From: DUOA01 sp012839095
GTDB taxonomy: Bacteria > Bacillota > Clostridia > Caldicoprobacterales > DTU083
Direction of reading: 5' to 3'
Assembly: GCA_050951505.1 (NCBI GenBank)
Contig: JBMNJE010000013.1
Span: 62,001 to 126,000 of the forward strand
Length of the DNA: 64,000 bases
In this document: positions 7,766-16,024 of the stretch, piece after piece
Layout: every line of letters begins with the position of its first letter
How positions within the stretch are numbered: position 1 is the first letter of the stretch
The notes under the pieces: generated by a model
Told to the model about the DNA's origin: nothing
The model's database searches: none
What the model saw: the letters and a program-made list of their open reading frames with translations, nothing else
Position numbers and translations under genes: made by a program

Positions 7766-10649
7766 GAATAAAAAGCTGAAGGCCCTTCCGGCGGAAAACC
7801 AGCAGCTCATTCTGCTCTGAAATTTTGGCTGTTTTTACCCGGGCAGGGAAATCTGACAGCCTGCTGACCAGTTCCGGATGCTCTTCCTTAATTGCATAGA
7901 ACTCTTTCCGGATGGAAGTGAGCAGGCTTTCCTCCTCCTCTTCCTCGGGATTTCGGTTAATTCTCCTGAAAAGATCAGCCGGAGAAGGTGTTTCTTCAGG
8001 TGCAAAGATTTTGACATCCTCGCCCAGGGTATTGTGAATAAGGAACATCTTCTGTGATGCAATTTCCCGACTCTTTACCACCTCAGCTCCCTGTTCGGTC
8101 GGGAAGAAGTTATAGATATACAGGGTCCGGAAAACCCTTTGTCCGATGCGGTTAATACGTCCCAGCCGCTGAATTACCCGGGTGGGGTTCCAGGGAATAT
8201 CATAGTTTATTACTACCCCTGCCCGATTCAGATTAACGCCCTCCGACAACTTGTCGGTTGTCACCAGAATATCGTAATCATTGCGCTGCTTATCGGGCGC
8301 ATAACCGGCATCAAAGTTTGCATGCAGTTCATCAAAAAAGCCTTTGCCAAGGGAGCCTTCAGCTGCCAGCACACGTCCCGGAAAAGCAATATCCAAAATA
8401 GGGGCAATATGTCTGACCGTATCCTGGTATTCACTGAAGACAACCACCTTGCAGGGGGGTTCACCGGCATCAGCAGACGTTTCCAAAATTCTACCGACAG
8501 CCTCAACGAAGCACTCACTCTTAGGATCATCCTCCACCAGCTTAAGAACATCCACCTGCTCTGCTATGAACTGAAGCAGATTCAGGTCAGAACGAATATC
8601 ATTTATAAAAAGCTCCGGTTCATCAAAGTCTTCAACTACGTAAATATGGTCATGGCGCGGATTCGGTCTTTCCTCCTCTGCCAGCCGGGAAGCAAATCGC
8701 TGCAGTTCCTCTTCAATGAGGTCTTCGTCCTCTTCCCAAATTTTTTCAAGCAAACTCCGATCCAGTATAAAGCGGCCTGTTTTTTCGATAAAAGCCAAGG
8801 TTATAGCGTGTATGTGAATGAAATTATTCAGGCTTTTGGCAAAGGCACCGAAAGAGCTCTCAAAACGTTTGACTAAGAGTCTGCGCATGAATTCATACAG
8901 GTTGCGTTGCTGCTGGAACGTGAAGTTGCCCTCTTCATCCAACTTGGCAAGTTTGCTGCGCTGCTCATATGCATAAGGCTGATAAACAGCACCCCGGAAC
9001 TGCCCGTCTTCACCAAAATACTCATTTATCACCCTGTCGTAAAAGGCCGACTGTTCAGGAGTCAGTTCATAGAAAAGCTCAATGGGATCGGCTGTTTCGG
9101 AAAGTTCAGTTACTTCCCGGGCATAAACGGGGTCGCGTTTCAGATCAAGGCGATTCCTGCGGATAATCACAGGTTCTATGACAGCCCGGATCTCGTCCGC
9201 CAGTTGCTTTATTCGCTGCCTCGTGAGCTTTATATCAATGGGAGAATCCAAATCAAATATTTCATTGTAGTACCTTTCCGCCCTGGCCTGCTTTTCACCG
9301 CCCGAATTGTGATAACGGATAATGTAGGAAAGCCTGCGAAATTCACTATTATAGCGGGCAAAGCGGGCTGCCAGCTTTTCATCCAGGGTCAGGGTAGATC
9401 TGCCCGGAGGAATAAAGAGTTTGAGCAGGGCAAAGATGTCCGTCGGAGCGTTATTGAAGGGAGTGGCAGTAAGCAGAATAACACCTCGGTTGGCACAAAT
9501 TTGACTCAGCCGTTCATATGCTTCTGTATCTTCGTTTCTAAAGCGGTGGGCTTCATCAACAATAACGGTAGTTATATCATCACCGTATAAGGCTAAGAAT
9601 TCCTGTACCTTGTCCAGGGCTCCCAGGGAATAAACTTCCCAGTCATTCAGGCCGAATTCACTCAGATACTTGTGCCAGCCTGTGGATTTGGTTTGCGGGT
9701 CCCCAATCAGGGCAGGAGGGCAGATGACCAGCCCGCGGCCGCCGCGCTCCCGGGCAAGCCAGCAGGCAATAACGGATTTCCCAAGGCCGACCACATCAGC
9801 CAGGATCACTCCTCCGTATTCCTCCAGAACGGTCAGCGCCTGCTGCACGGCTTCTTCCTGATAGCGGTAGACCCTGTAGCTATGTTCCTCCATCAGCCGC
9901 TTTACCTGCGGGCGGAGCGATCTTTGCTCCATCAGATCAAGATAGGTTTTCAGAATCTTGACATAGGCCTCAAAAGGACTAATCACCGCTGCCTGGGTCT
10001 GGCGCCGTATGATGCTGATTATTTGTTCCCTGCGATCATCCGGCTCGCTAAGGGGAACTGCCAGATCCCATAATTCGTCAAAATATGCTTCTGCAGTCTC
10101 CCATCCGTAATCACCGATTTCCACATTAAACTCATGCTGCCCCAGCAAGCCGCTGCGGGTTAAATTACTGGAACCTGTAATAAACCGCCCCGGTGCATTG
10201 ATAAGGGACCGGCCTTCTTCATCCAGCCTGAAAAGGTAGAGCTTTGCATGATTGGGATCGAAAGTTTTGCGGATTTTCAGCCGGCCTTCCTCTAAGAGCT
10301 GCAAAAAGAAAGCGATCTGTTCATAAAATTCCTGTGTGTCCAGGGTTTCATCCTGCAATGCCGTACGCAGGGAAGCAAAAAACCGCCCCGCCAGCTCCAG
10401 CTGAGTACGGGAATCCGCATTTGGATCGGCCACCTCCAGCACCCTGCCCAGGTACAGGTCAGTATCCAGCCCCACCAGTATCTTCATATCCAGGTCGTCA
10501 CGGGATATCAAGGCTTGATATAGCTCACGCCACCCGGAAAAATAAAAGAAACCCACCAGGAATTTCAGCTCTTGGCTGTGTTTTATAAGCGTATGAATGC
10601 GTTCCTTCAGGCTGCTTTGCCCTATGTTAGTGATAAAGTTGTCAGCCAT
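7731..10649 (-). CDS. PLD nuclease-SNF2 helicase fusion protein, defence-associated (C-terminus frameshifted)
   Basis: 972 residues before the premature stop. Residues ~1-200 form a phospholipase D-type domain with one HKD-like motif (HAKLYLF at 134, then GSSNLT at 159), the arrangement of single-motif PLD nucleases that act as dimers. Residues ~250-620 are a superfamily 2 SNF2-type ATPase: the Walker A equivalent is DVVGLGKS (~285), the Walker B is VDEAH (~364), and motif III is LTATPF. Helicase-C follows with 'VVVFSEYQDT' and 'IQRLGRINRIGQ'. The start at 10649 overlaps the methylase stop by eight bases, so the two are co-translated. The likely role is DNA translocation and cleavage of unmethylated foreign DNA together with the methylase. 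The final ~155 residues lie in another frame (7262-7765), so activity is uncertain. Confidence 0.82.
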   Translation of the reverse strand: MADNFITNIGQSSLKERIHTLIKHSQELKFLVGFFYFSGWRELYQALISRDDLDMKILVGLDTDLYLGRVLEVADPNADSRTQLELAGRFFASLRTALQDETLDTQEFYEQIAFFLQLLEEGRLKIRKTFDPNHAKLYLFRLDEEGRSLINAPGRFITGSSNLTRSGLLGQHEFNVEIGDYGWETAEAYFDELWDLAVPLSEPDDRREQIISIIRRQTQAAVISPFEAYVKILKTYLDLMEQRSLRPQVKRLMEEHSYRVYRYQEEAVQQALTVLEEYGGVILADVVGLGKSVIACWLARERGGRGLVICPPALIGDPQTKSTGWHKYLSEFGLNDWEVYSLGALDKVQEFLALYGDDITTVIVDEAHRFRNEDTEAYERLSQICANRGVILLTATPFNNAPTDIFALLKLFIPPGRSTLTLDEKLAARFARYNSEFRRLSYIIRYHNSGGEKQARAERYYNEIFDLDSPIDIKLTRQRIKQLADEIRAVIEPVIIRRNRLDLKRDPVYAREVTELSETADPIELFYELTPEQSAFYDRVINEYFGEDGQFRGAVYQPYAYEQRSKLAKLDEEGNFTFQQQRNLYEFMRRLLVKRFESSFGAFAKSLNNFIHIHAITLAFIEKTGRFILDRSLLEKIWEEDEDLIEEELQRFASRLAEEERPNPRHDHIYVVEDFDEPELFINDIRSDLNLLQFIAEQVDVLKLVEDDPKSECFVEAVGRILETSADAGEPPCKVVVFSEYQDTVRHIAPILDIAFPGRVLAAEGSLGKGFFDELHANFDAGYAPDKQRNDYDILVTTDKLSEGVNLNRAGVVINYDIPWNPTRVIQRLGRINRIGQRVFRTLYIYNFFPTEQGAEVVKSREIASQKMFLIHNTLGEDVKIFAPEETPSPADLFRRINRNPEEEEEESLLTSIRKEFYAIKEEHPELVSRLSDFPARVKTAKISEQNELLVFRRKGLQLFIHAVPDTAGGKV

Positions 10650-13600
10650 TTCGTCTCACACTTCCTGCTTTACTGATGCGCTCCCAAACCAACAGGCAGA
10701 CAGCGCGGTAAACTTCCTTGCGCTCTTCTTCGATCAGCCCTAAAGCGTCAAAAACAATATCGTCCAGGGCCTTGCGGTCGGGCAGCGGCTTAGGTTCCTG
10801 CTCAGCAATGGGGACTTGGGATTGGGGGTCGATGCCGCATTCTGTGAAAATATCCTCAGTTTGCCTTTGCATGAAAACGTCAACTATGCTTTTGGGAAAT
10901 TCCAAGTTTTTCATTATTAAAATATCTTGTATTTCCTCGACAGTAGCATCTATGGGGCCTCCTCCACCGCCATAGGAACGAGTTTGTATTTCCAGCAACA
11001 GAGCAAATAAGGTAGAGTTAAGCTGCAGTATAACATTGTCGTCGTTTCCATAAAACTCATATAAACGCTTATCAGTATAAACCATCGAATTATTGAGATA
11101 AATTAAAAAAACTTTTCTATATGAACAGGGTATAATTCCTTGCGGGGGATTTCTGTCTCCCAAATCCCACCATATACCTCTGGCCTTAACTGAGGAAATG
11201 TTGTGGTATCCTATAATCCTTTTTCCTCTGTCTTTTCCCTGCTTAATTTCGATTTCTGCCTGCTCTCCCCATTCGATGTATTTTAAAGCATGTGTTCCTT
11301 CTAATTCTGTCTTGGTTTTGTTACACATAAAAATCCGAAACTTCAATTCTTCCGGTTTTATAAGAATTGTTCTGCACTCACGCGGGCTCTTAATGACCGG
11401 TTTCAAAAACTCTTCCTCGATTTCCCCTTCCCAGCCGGCACCGTTACGGACGCGCAGCAATCCCGGCTTTGTCCCTGGACCCAAAGGTTCCAGGTAGAAA
11501 AAGTCATTAGCGCCAGTAGTAAATCCCCTACGTACTCTCGCAATCTTACCCAAGCGTTCCAGCTTTCCTTTTCCTTTTTCCAGTATCGTAAAGAAGATGT
11601 CAGGAGCGCGTAGGTATTTGCCTCCCCACTTGTCGCCTGCATATTTGCCGGGTTGGTCTATATCAATTTGAACAGCTGCTGAATTATCAGTTTCAGATGA
11701 ATCCTGTACTGATTCCGAGCCCTCCAGCAGTAATTCTTTTACGTTAATCGGAAATACGCGAAAATTGTCATTTTTCAGGGTCGTCACAGCCTGTTCAATT
11801 TGCAGCAGATTATCCGAGACAATAACGTCTTCAAACGGCTTCTTAAAGGCCACAAACCGCACGGTATGATCATCTTTTACCTTACCTGGTGCGCCTGCAA
11901 CAGTGATGACCGTATTAATGTCAGCGCGGGCAAATGAGCGGCGGGCATGGTTATCAATAACAAGGTAAAGCGGTGCCTGCCGCAAAAAGAATTCCTGGAG
12001 CCAGGTACCATATTCTACATCCAGCCAGGAGTTGGAACATATAAAAACATGTATACCCCGGGGTTTTAGCAAACGCAAAGATCGTATATAAAAGTAAGTA
12101 TACAGATCGGAGCGTCCGCTGGGTTTACGGCCATCTTTGAACTCATTGACCTGCGCCCGTGACTTGGCGAAGTATTCAGGGAAATCCAGCCTTACCATCT
12201 CCAGCAGGGCTTCTTTATAAGCCTGTGGCTCAAGCATGTCGTTTGGATCGTTAATCTCCTCCTGGCGCAGATAAGGCGGATTGCCGATAATTATGTCAAA
12301 ACCGCCGCGTTCAAAAAAGATCTCGGCAAACTCAATACTCCAGATGAAAGGACGTTCGTCCTTCAGGTTCCGCTTTTGCTCTTCCAGATCTATGATTTCA
12401 GCTTCCAGCCTGGAAAGCTTTTCTTCTGTCCCTTTGGCCATATCTATCTCCATCTGTTCAAGGTCCGGCTGTATAAAGCTTTGCTGTTCCTGCCTGGGTT
12501 CATTCAACTCCCGAATTTGCTTTTTCCGTTCTTCTATTTCCGCATTTAGAATCGCCCGGTAAACAAGCAGCTCCTCCTGCTCAATTCGGCGATAATCCCT
12601 GTTTTTATTATAGAAAAATTCTCTTTTCCTCTGTTTAAGCTGGGTTATCCTGCGTTTGAGATCCGCCGGAAGATCTGCGTGACCCTGGACCGGGAATGTC
12701 CTGCTGCCAATCCGCTGCACCAGGGAATCACCGGTGCGTACTTTAAAGGTCAGGTTGGGCAGCAAAGGTTCGAATTTATGTAAATAGTCATCGGGCATAT
12801 CCACAAAAAGAGCCAGCCATAACCGCAGGTGATTTATCCATACCGCCCAGCGCTTTACCTCAACGCCATACAGTGACTGGGCAATTATGGACATTTTCCT
12901 ATCAAACGGCTTTGGAGCAGCTGACTTCAGCTCAGCAGGAGTGTTATGGCGGGAATAGAGATTATCAAGCACCTGTTCCAGTACTTGCAGCATGCCCACT
13001 TCAAAAGCGCCCGAACCGGCAGCCGGGTCGCATATGGTTACATTTTCCAGCCGCTTGATTAAGCGCCTGATTTCATATGCTGAAAAATCACCTTGTTTCT
13101 GGTATTCATCGTATTCCTCGCCTGTGCCTGCATCACGAAAGAAAAGGCGGTACAAATCCCTTTTATCAATTTCAGTTGTTCTTTCCAACCATTTTACCAG
13201 GGCCAGGCGGCACATAAAATCGACTTCCGCCCGCGGGGTGTAGACTGCTCCCTGATCCATGTTTGTAATTCTCTCAAATATGATGCCCAGGAACTCCGGA
13301 TTCAGTTCCAGTTCTTCATCGTAGAGCTCATTCTCTTCCACGGTAAAATTATACTGGAAAAGAAAATCAAAAAATTCACCAATCAGCTTGTCAGGAATCC
13401 AATAACCTTGATCATCTATATCCTTCTTTCGTTTAAACAGTTCACCATTTAAGTAAGGTGCCATCTGGAGTGCCGTCCGGGTGTCCTTGGAAATAGGGGA
13501 ATTCCCATGAGTCACTATTGTTCCGGGTGCTGAGCTCAGCGCATCAAAGAAAAGAGGCTCCAGCCATTCCCGGTAGAAGGTGTCAGTACAGCCTGACTCT

Positions 13601-14298
13601 GAATATTCCTTCCAGTAGTCCTGCAAAAACCTTGGATTGTTTCCAAGCCATTCCTTCTTCTGCACAAAACCTAAAAAGATAACCCGGATGGCAAATAGCA
13701 AAGCCAGATCCTGTTTTGTATCATCTTTATCAGTACCTTTCACAGCTTCTGCAATAGCCCTGAACCTGGGCTCGAACTCCCTATAGAATTCATCAGAAAC
13801 CGCTTCAAGGGAAAATGTCTCCAGAATCCCTGTGAGATCGGAAAAATCGGCACCGGTCATTTGCTGCAAAAAGGTTTTGTTGGGAAGCTGAGGATCAACA
13901 AAAAATGTAAAGCGTTTAAATGTACTGAATCGGCGCTGAGTACCGTGATAGGTGACAGTTATCAATGAGAGTCGAAAACGGCCTGCATTATCATGGAAAG
14001 CGAAAATGCCTGCATTATGATTGCTGTGCCTTAGAATACGTTTTGCCAGATCATATTGCCTGCGTTTGCCCAAACGAGCATTAAGTTCATTCCTTACCTG
14101 AACCACGGCCACAATAAGGGTCTGAGAATCGGGCAGCTCAAGTACCCCTATCTGTTCTGCCTTATCAAATGCTTCATCAGTAATAAAGCTGTCTAGGGAA
14201 TCATGCATCGGTCTGAAGCTGCCTGCTGTACGACGCAGAAGATTGGTCAGCTTTTCTGAAGTGAACCTCTTACACAGATTTTCCCATGCCGCTTTCAT
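10642..14298 (-). CDS. Eco57I/COG1002-type N6-adenine DNA methyltransferase (PglX/DrmMI-like)
   Basis: About 1218 residues from ATG 14298, which follows AGAGG; an ATG 33 bases further up at 14331 is possible but lacks a ribosome binding site. Numbered from 14331, the SAM-binding motif DPAAGSGAF is at ~435 and the catalytic NPPY of N6-adenine methylases at ~684. A long charged coiled-coil insertion lies between (~560-660). The C-terminal third resembles a TaqI-like target recognition domain. The N-terminal ~350 residues are of unclear function; I see no convincing nuclease motif there. It precedes and overlaps the PLD-SNF2 helicase gene, forming a restriction-modification-like pair. No DrmA, DrmB, PglZ or BrxC homologue lies nearby, so it is neither complete DISARM nor BREX. 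Confidence 0.85.
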   Translation of the reverse strand: MKAAWENLCKRFTSEKLTNLLRRTAGSFRPMHDSLDSFITDEAFDKAEQIGVLELPDSQTLIVAVVQVRNELNARLGKRRQYDLAKRILRHSNHNAGIFAFHDNAGRFRLSLITVTYHGTQRRFSTFKRFTFFVDPQLPNKTFLQQMTGADFSDLTGILETFSLEAVSDEFYREFEPRFRAIAEAVKGTDKDDTKQDLALLFAIRVIFLGFVQKKEWLGNNPRFLQDYWKEYSESGCTDTFYREWLEPLFFDALSSAPGTIVTHGNSPISKDTRTALQMAPYLNGELFKRKKDIDDQGYWIPDKLIGEFFDFLFQYNFTVEENELYDEELELNPEFLGIIFERITNMDQGAVYTPRAEVDFMCRLALVKWLERTTEIDKRDLYRLFFRDAGTGEEYDEYQKQGDFSAYEIRRLIKRLENVTICDPAAGSGAFEVGMLQVLEQVLDNLYSRHNTPAELKSAAPKPFDRKMSIIAQSLYGVEVKRWAVWINHLRLWLALFVDMPDDYLHKFEPLLPNLTFKVRTGDSLVQRIGSRTFPVQGHADLPADLKRRITQLKQRKREFFYNKNRDYRRIEQEELLVYRAILNAEIEERKKQIRELNEPRQEQQSFIQPDLEQMEIDMAKGTEEKLSRLEAEIIDLEEQKRNLKDERPFIWSIEFAEIFFERGGFDIIIGNPPYLRQEEINDPNDMLEPQAYKEALLEMVRLDFPEYFAKSRAQVNEFKDGRKPSGRSDLYTYFYIRSLRLLKPRGIHVFICSNSWLDVEYGTWLQEFFLRQAPLYLVIDNHARRSFARADINTVITVAGAPGKVKDDHTVRFVAFKKPFEDVIVSDNLLQIEQAVTTLKNDNFRVFPINVKELLLEGSESVQDSSETDNSAAVQIDIDQPGKYAGDKWGGKYLRAPDIFFTILEKGKGKLERLGKIARVRRGFTTGANDFFYLEPLGPGTKPGLLRVRNGAGWEGEIEEEFLKPVIKSPRECRTILIKPEELKFRIFMCNKTKTELEGTHALKYIEWGEQAEIEIKQGKDRGKRIIGYHNISSVKARGIWWDLGDRNPPQGIIPCSYRKVFLIYLNNSMVYTDKRLYEFYGNDDNVILQLNSTLFALLLEIQTRSYGGGGGPIDATVEEIQDILIMKNLEFPKSIVDVFMQRQTEDIFTECGIDPQSQVPIAEQEPKPLPDRKALDDIVFDALGLIEEERKEVYRAVCLLVWERISKAGSVRRNG

Positions 14299-14400
14299 TC
14301 TTATCAAACCTCTTTTCCTGCGTAAAAGCATTGCTGCTTACATTGTTTCATCAAAGTTTTCAATAATAATATCTGACTCCAATGCTTGTATTACACATTT

Positions 14401-14458
14401 CTACAACTGTAGATCATTTTCCTTCTATTAAATAACCGAATAGCATAATTGTTCGGTT
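14401..14458. promoter_or_regulatory. Dyads upstream of the methylase gene
   Basis: AACCGAA (14434-14440) and TTCGGTT (14452-14458) are exact inverted arms 11 bases apart, and CTACA-AC-TGTAG (14401-14412) is a short near-palindrome. Both lie 100-160 bases upstream of the methylase start, where a controller protein could bind. No controller gene is adjacent. Suggestive only. Confidence 0.3.
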
Positions 14459-14522
14459 CACTGACCTCTGCCTTAATATTGCTTTAATTCTATATGAAAT
14501 CAAATTCCTTGTCATACAAAAC

Positions 14523-14561
14523 AAGCCCCTCTCTTGCTATTATCCTTTCGAGAGTAGGCTT
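14523..14561. terminator. Terminator after the AraC remnant
   Basis: AAGCC.CTCTC (14523-14533) pairs with GAGAG.GGCTT (14550-14561), followed by a T run on the plus strand and GTTTTG on the minus strand. It lies just past the AraC stop and separates it from the defence-like module. Confidence 0.55.
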
Positions 14562-14585
14562 ATTTTTTCAGCAATCTGCATTATT

Positions 14586-15302
14586 TCAGGGCTTACTTGC
14601 ATTTGAAACGGCTCCTTTCTTATTGCGCCAGTTGTCCGGACTCTCTCCCATAACCTTTTTAAATACCCTCGAAAAATAATAAGGATCGGAAAAACCGGTC
14701 ATCCAGGCAACTTCCTTTACGGTAAGCGACTTGTTCCGGAGAAGGCTTACAGCATACTGAATGCGCAGGTGAGTCAAATAGGTCACAGGCGTTATGCCTG
14801 TGTGAGCCTTGAAAAGCTTGCGAAAATGATCGGATGATATTGGCAGTTTTTGAATCTCCCGGCCGGGCTGGAAAGCATGATTAGAAATGTTTAGGATAAG
14901 GGTATGTATAAAATCATCAACCATCCGGCTGTGACCCCTTTCTTCATGCAAAGCCAGGATAAACTGACGGAAGACATTCAGTAAACCTTCCGTTATATTG
15001 GTCCAGTTGGGCCGCCGTAAATGAAATTCCTTATGAAGCTGCATCAGGATCGGCAGAATGTCCTGCTGCGGGGTATCACGGAAAACCGGTACCTCCATGC
15101 CCAAATTATCCATGGTGCGTACGGAAAAATGTATATTGCAGTACCCCTCCGGTGAAACCTCTTCATGAGGAATATGAGGAGGCTGGCAGACAATAAGGCC
15201 CGGCTCAAAGGGAATTTTTCTGTCACCGACAGTAAGGGTCCCGGTTCCGTGCGTGTAGTATACAATCTGCCATGTGTCCTCAGTATGATTATCGACCAGT
15301 GG
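14586..15302 (-). pseudogene. AraC-family transcriptional regulator, 5'-truncated
   Basis: The C-terminal ~100 residues are a two-helix-turn-helix AraC domain ('LTVKEVAWMTGFSDPYYFSRVFKKVMG'-type ending, spanning about 14610-14900). Upstream is an AraC cupin-like sensor ('TWQIVYYTHGTGTLTVGD', 'QPPHIPHEE'). Recognisable AraC sequence stops at about 15300. Further upstream the open frame to ATG 15494 is simply the antisense of an oxidoreductase gene, and no normal start codon with a ribosome binding site exists near the join. The first ~20 residues of the sensor domain and the promoter appear lost. Either it is dead or it is expressed as a chimera with a new N-terminus. Confidence 0.6.
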
Positions 15303-15923
15303 AAGGAATCCAAGGAATACGGAAAAATGCGTTATATCCGCATCACCATGCCTCCGGGCGACTGGATTGGAGGTGCAGGCCCGTCTCTTTCCAGCGATGA
15401 ACCCTATCCCCCCATAAAGCAGGAACCTGAAATGCCCTATTTTGACAAAGAAACAGCCGGGCTCTATAACAGCTTTGTCAACTACTACATCCACCAGGTA
15501 AATGCAATGCGCTTTATCCTTGGCGAGAACTACAGGGTAACCTATGCGGATAAATCAGGCGTTTTGATGGCGGTGGAAAGCACAAGCGGCATCTGCGGAG
15601 TAATTGAGATGGCTCCTTACAACAACACAGTGGACTGGGAGGAATCCATTCTTGTTGCCTTTGAAAAGGGCTATGTCCGAATCGATCTGCCCCAGCCCCT
15701 GGCCAGTCAGCTGGCCGGCACTGTTACCATCATGCGTGACAACGGCAACTCCACACCTGAGAAGATTCGTCCTTCCATGCCCAGGATCTCGGCTATGCGA
15801 AGGCAGGCCATGAACTATGTATCAGTACTTAAAGGTGAATGCCGGCCGCCCTGCGGTTCCAGAGAGGCACTGGAAGACCTGAAAACCGCCAAAGAATATA
15901 TTACACTGTTCTGCGGTCAATAA
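15303..15923 (+). pseudogene. Gfo/Idh/MocA-family oxidoreductase, 5'-truncated (C-terminal half only)
   Basis: About 206 residues from 'KESKEYGKMRYIRIT' to the stop at 15923. The sequence ('TMPPGDWIGG', 'NYYIHQVNAMRFILGE', 'ALEDLKTAKEYI') is typical of the C-terminal substrate domain of NAD(P)-dependent sugar oxidoreductases of this family. The N-terminal Rossmann fold, with the GxGxxG dinucleotide motif, is missing, because it is replaced at about 15300 by the opposing AraC gene. Without it the protein cannot bind cofactor. The remaining frame is otherwise intact, suggesting a recent break. A strong terminator follows. Confidence 0.65.
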
Positions 15924-15938
15924 GCTGAGAGAAGTTAT

Positions 15939-15985
15939 AAAAAGGCAAACAGGAATCAAGAACTTATTCCTGTTTGCCTTTTTTT
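15939..15985. terminator. Strong bidirectional terminator
   Basis: A perfect 18-base stem (15939-15956 with 15966-15983) has a 9-base loop, A residues on its left and a T run on its right. It lies between convergent genes, the oxidoreductase remnant and the GH29-type gene, and should stop both. Confidence 0.8.
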
Positions 15986-16024
15986 ACCGGTTGCTGCAAT
16001 ACTGCCCGGCCAAGTTAGTTTATT

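Noticed and set aside
8139..9590. Long plus-strand open frames opposite the helicase gene
   Set aside because: They lack ribosome binding sites and family features and mirror a gene whose motifs are clear on the minus strand.
7262..14298. Assignment of the methylase as BREX PglX
   Set aside because: No pglZ, brxC or brxL homologue is adjacent and the partner is a PLD-SNF2 fusion, so BREX is not supported.
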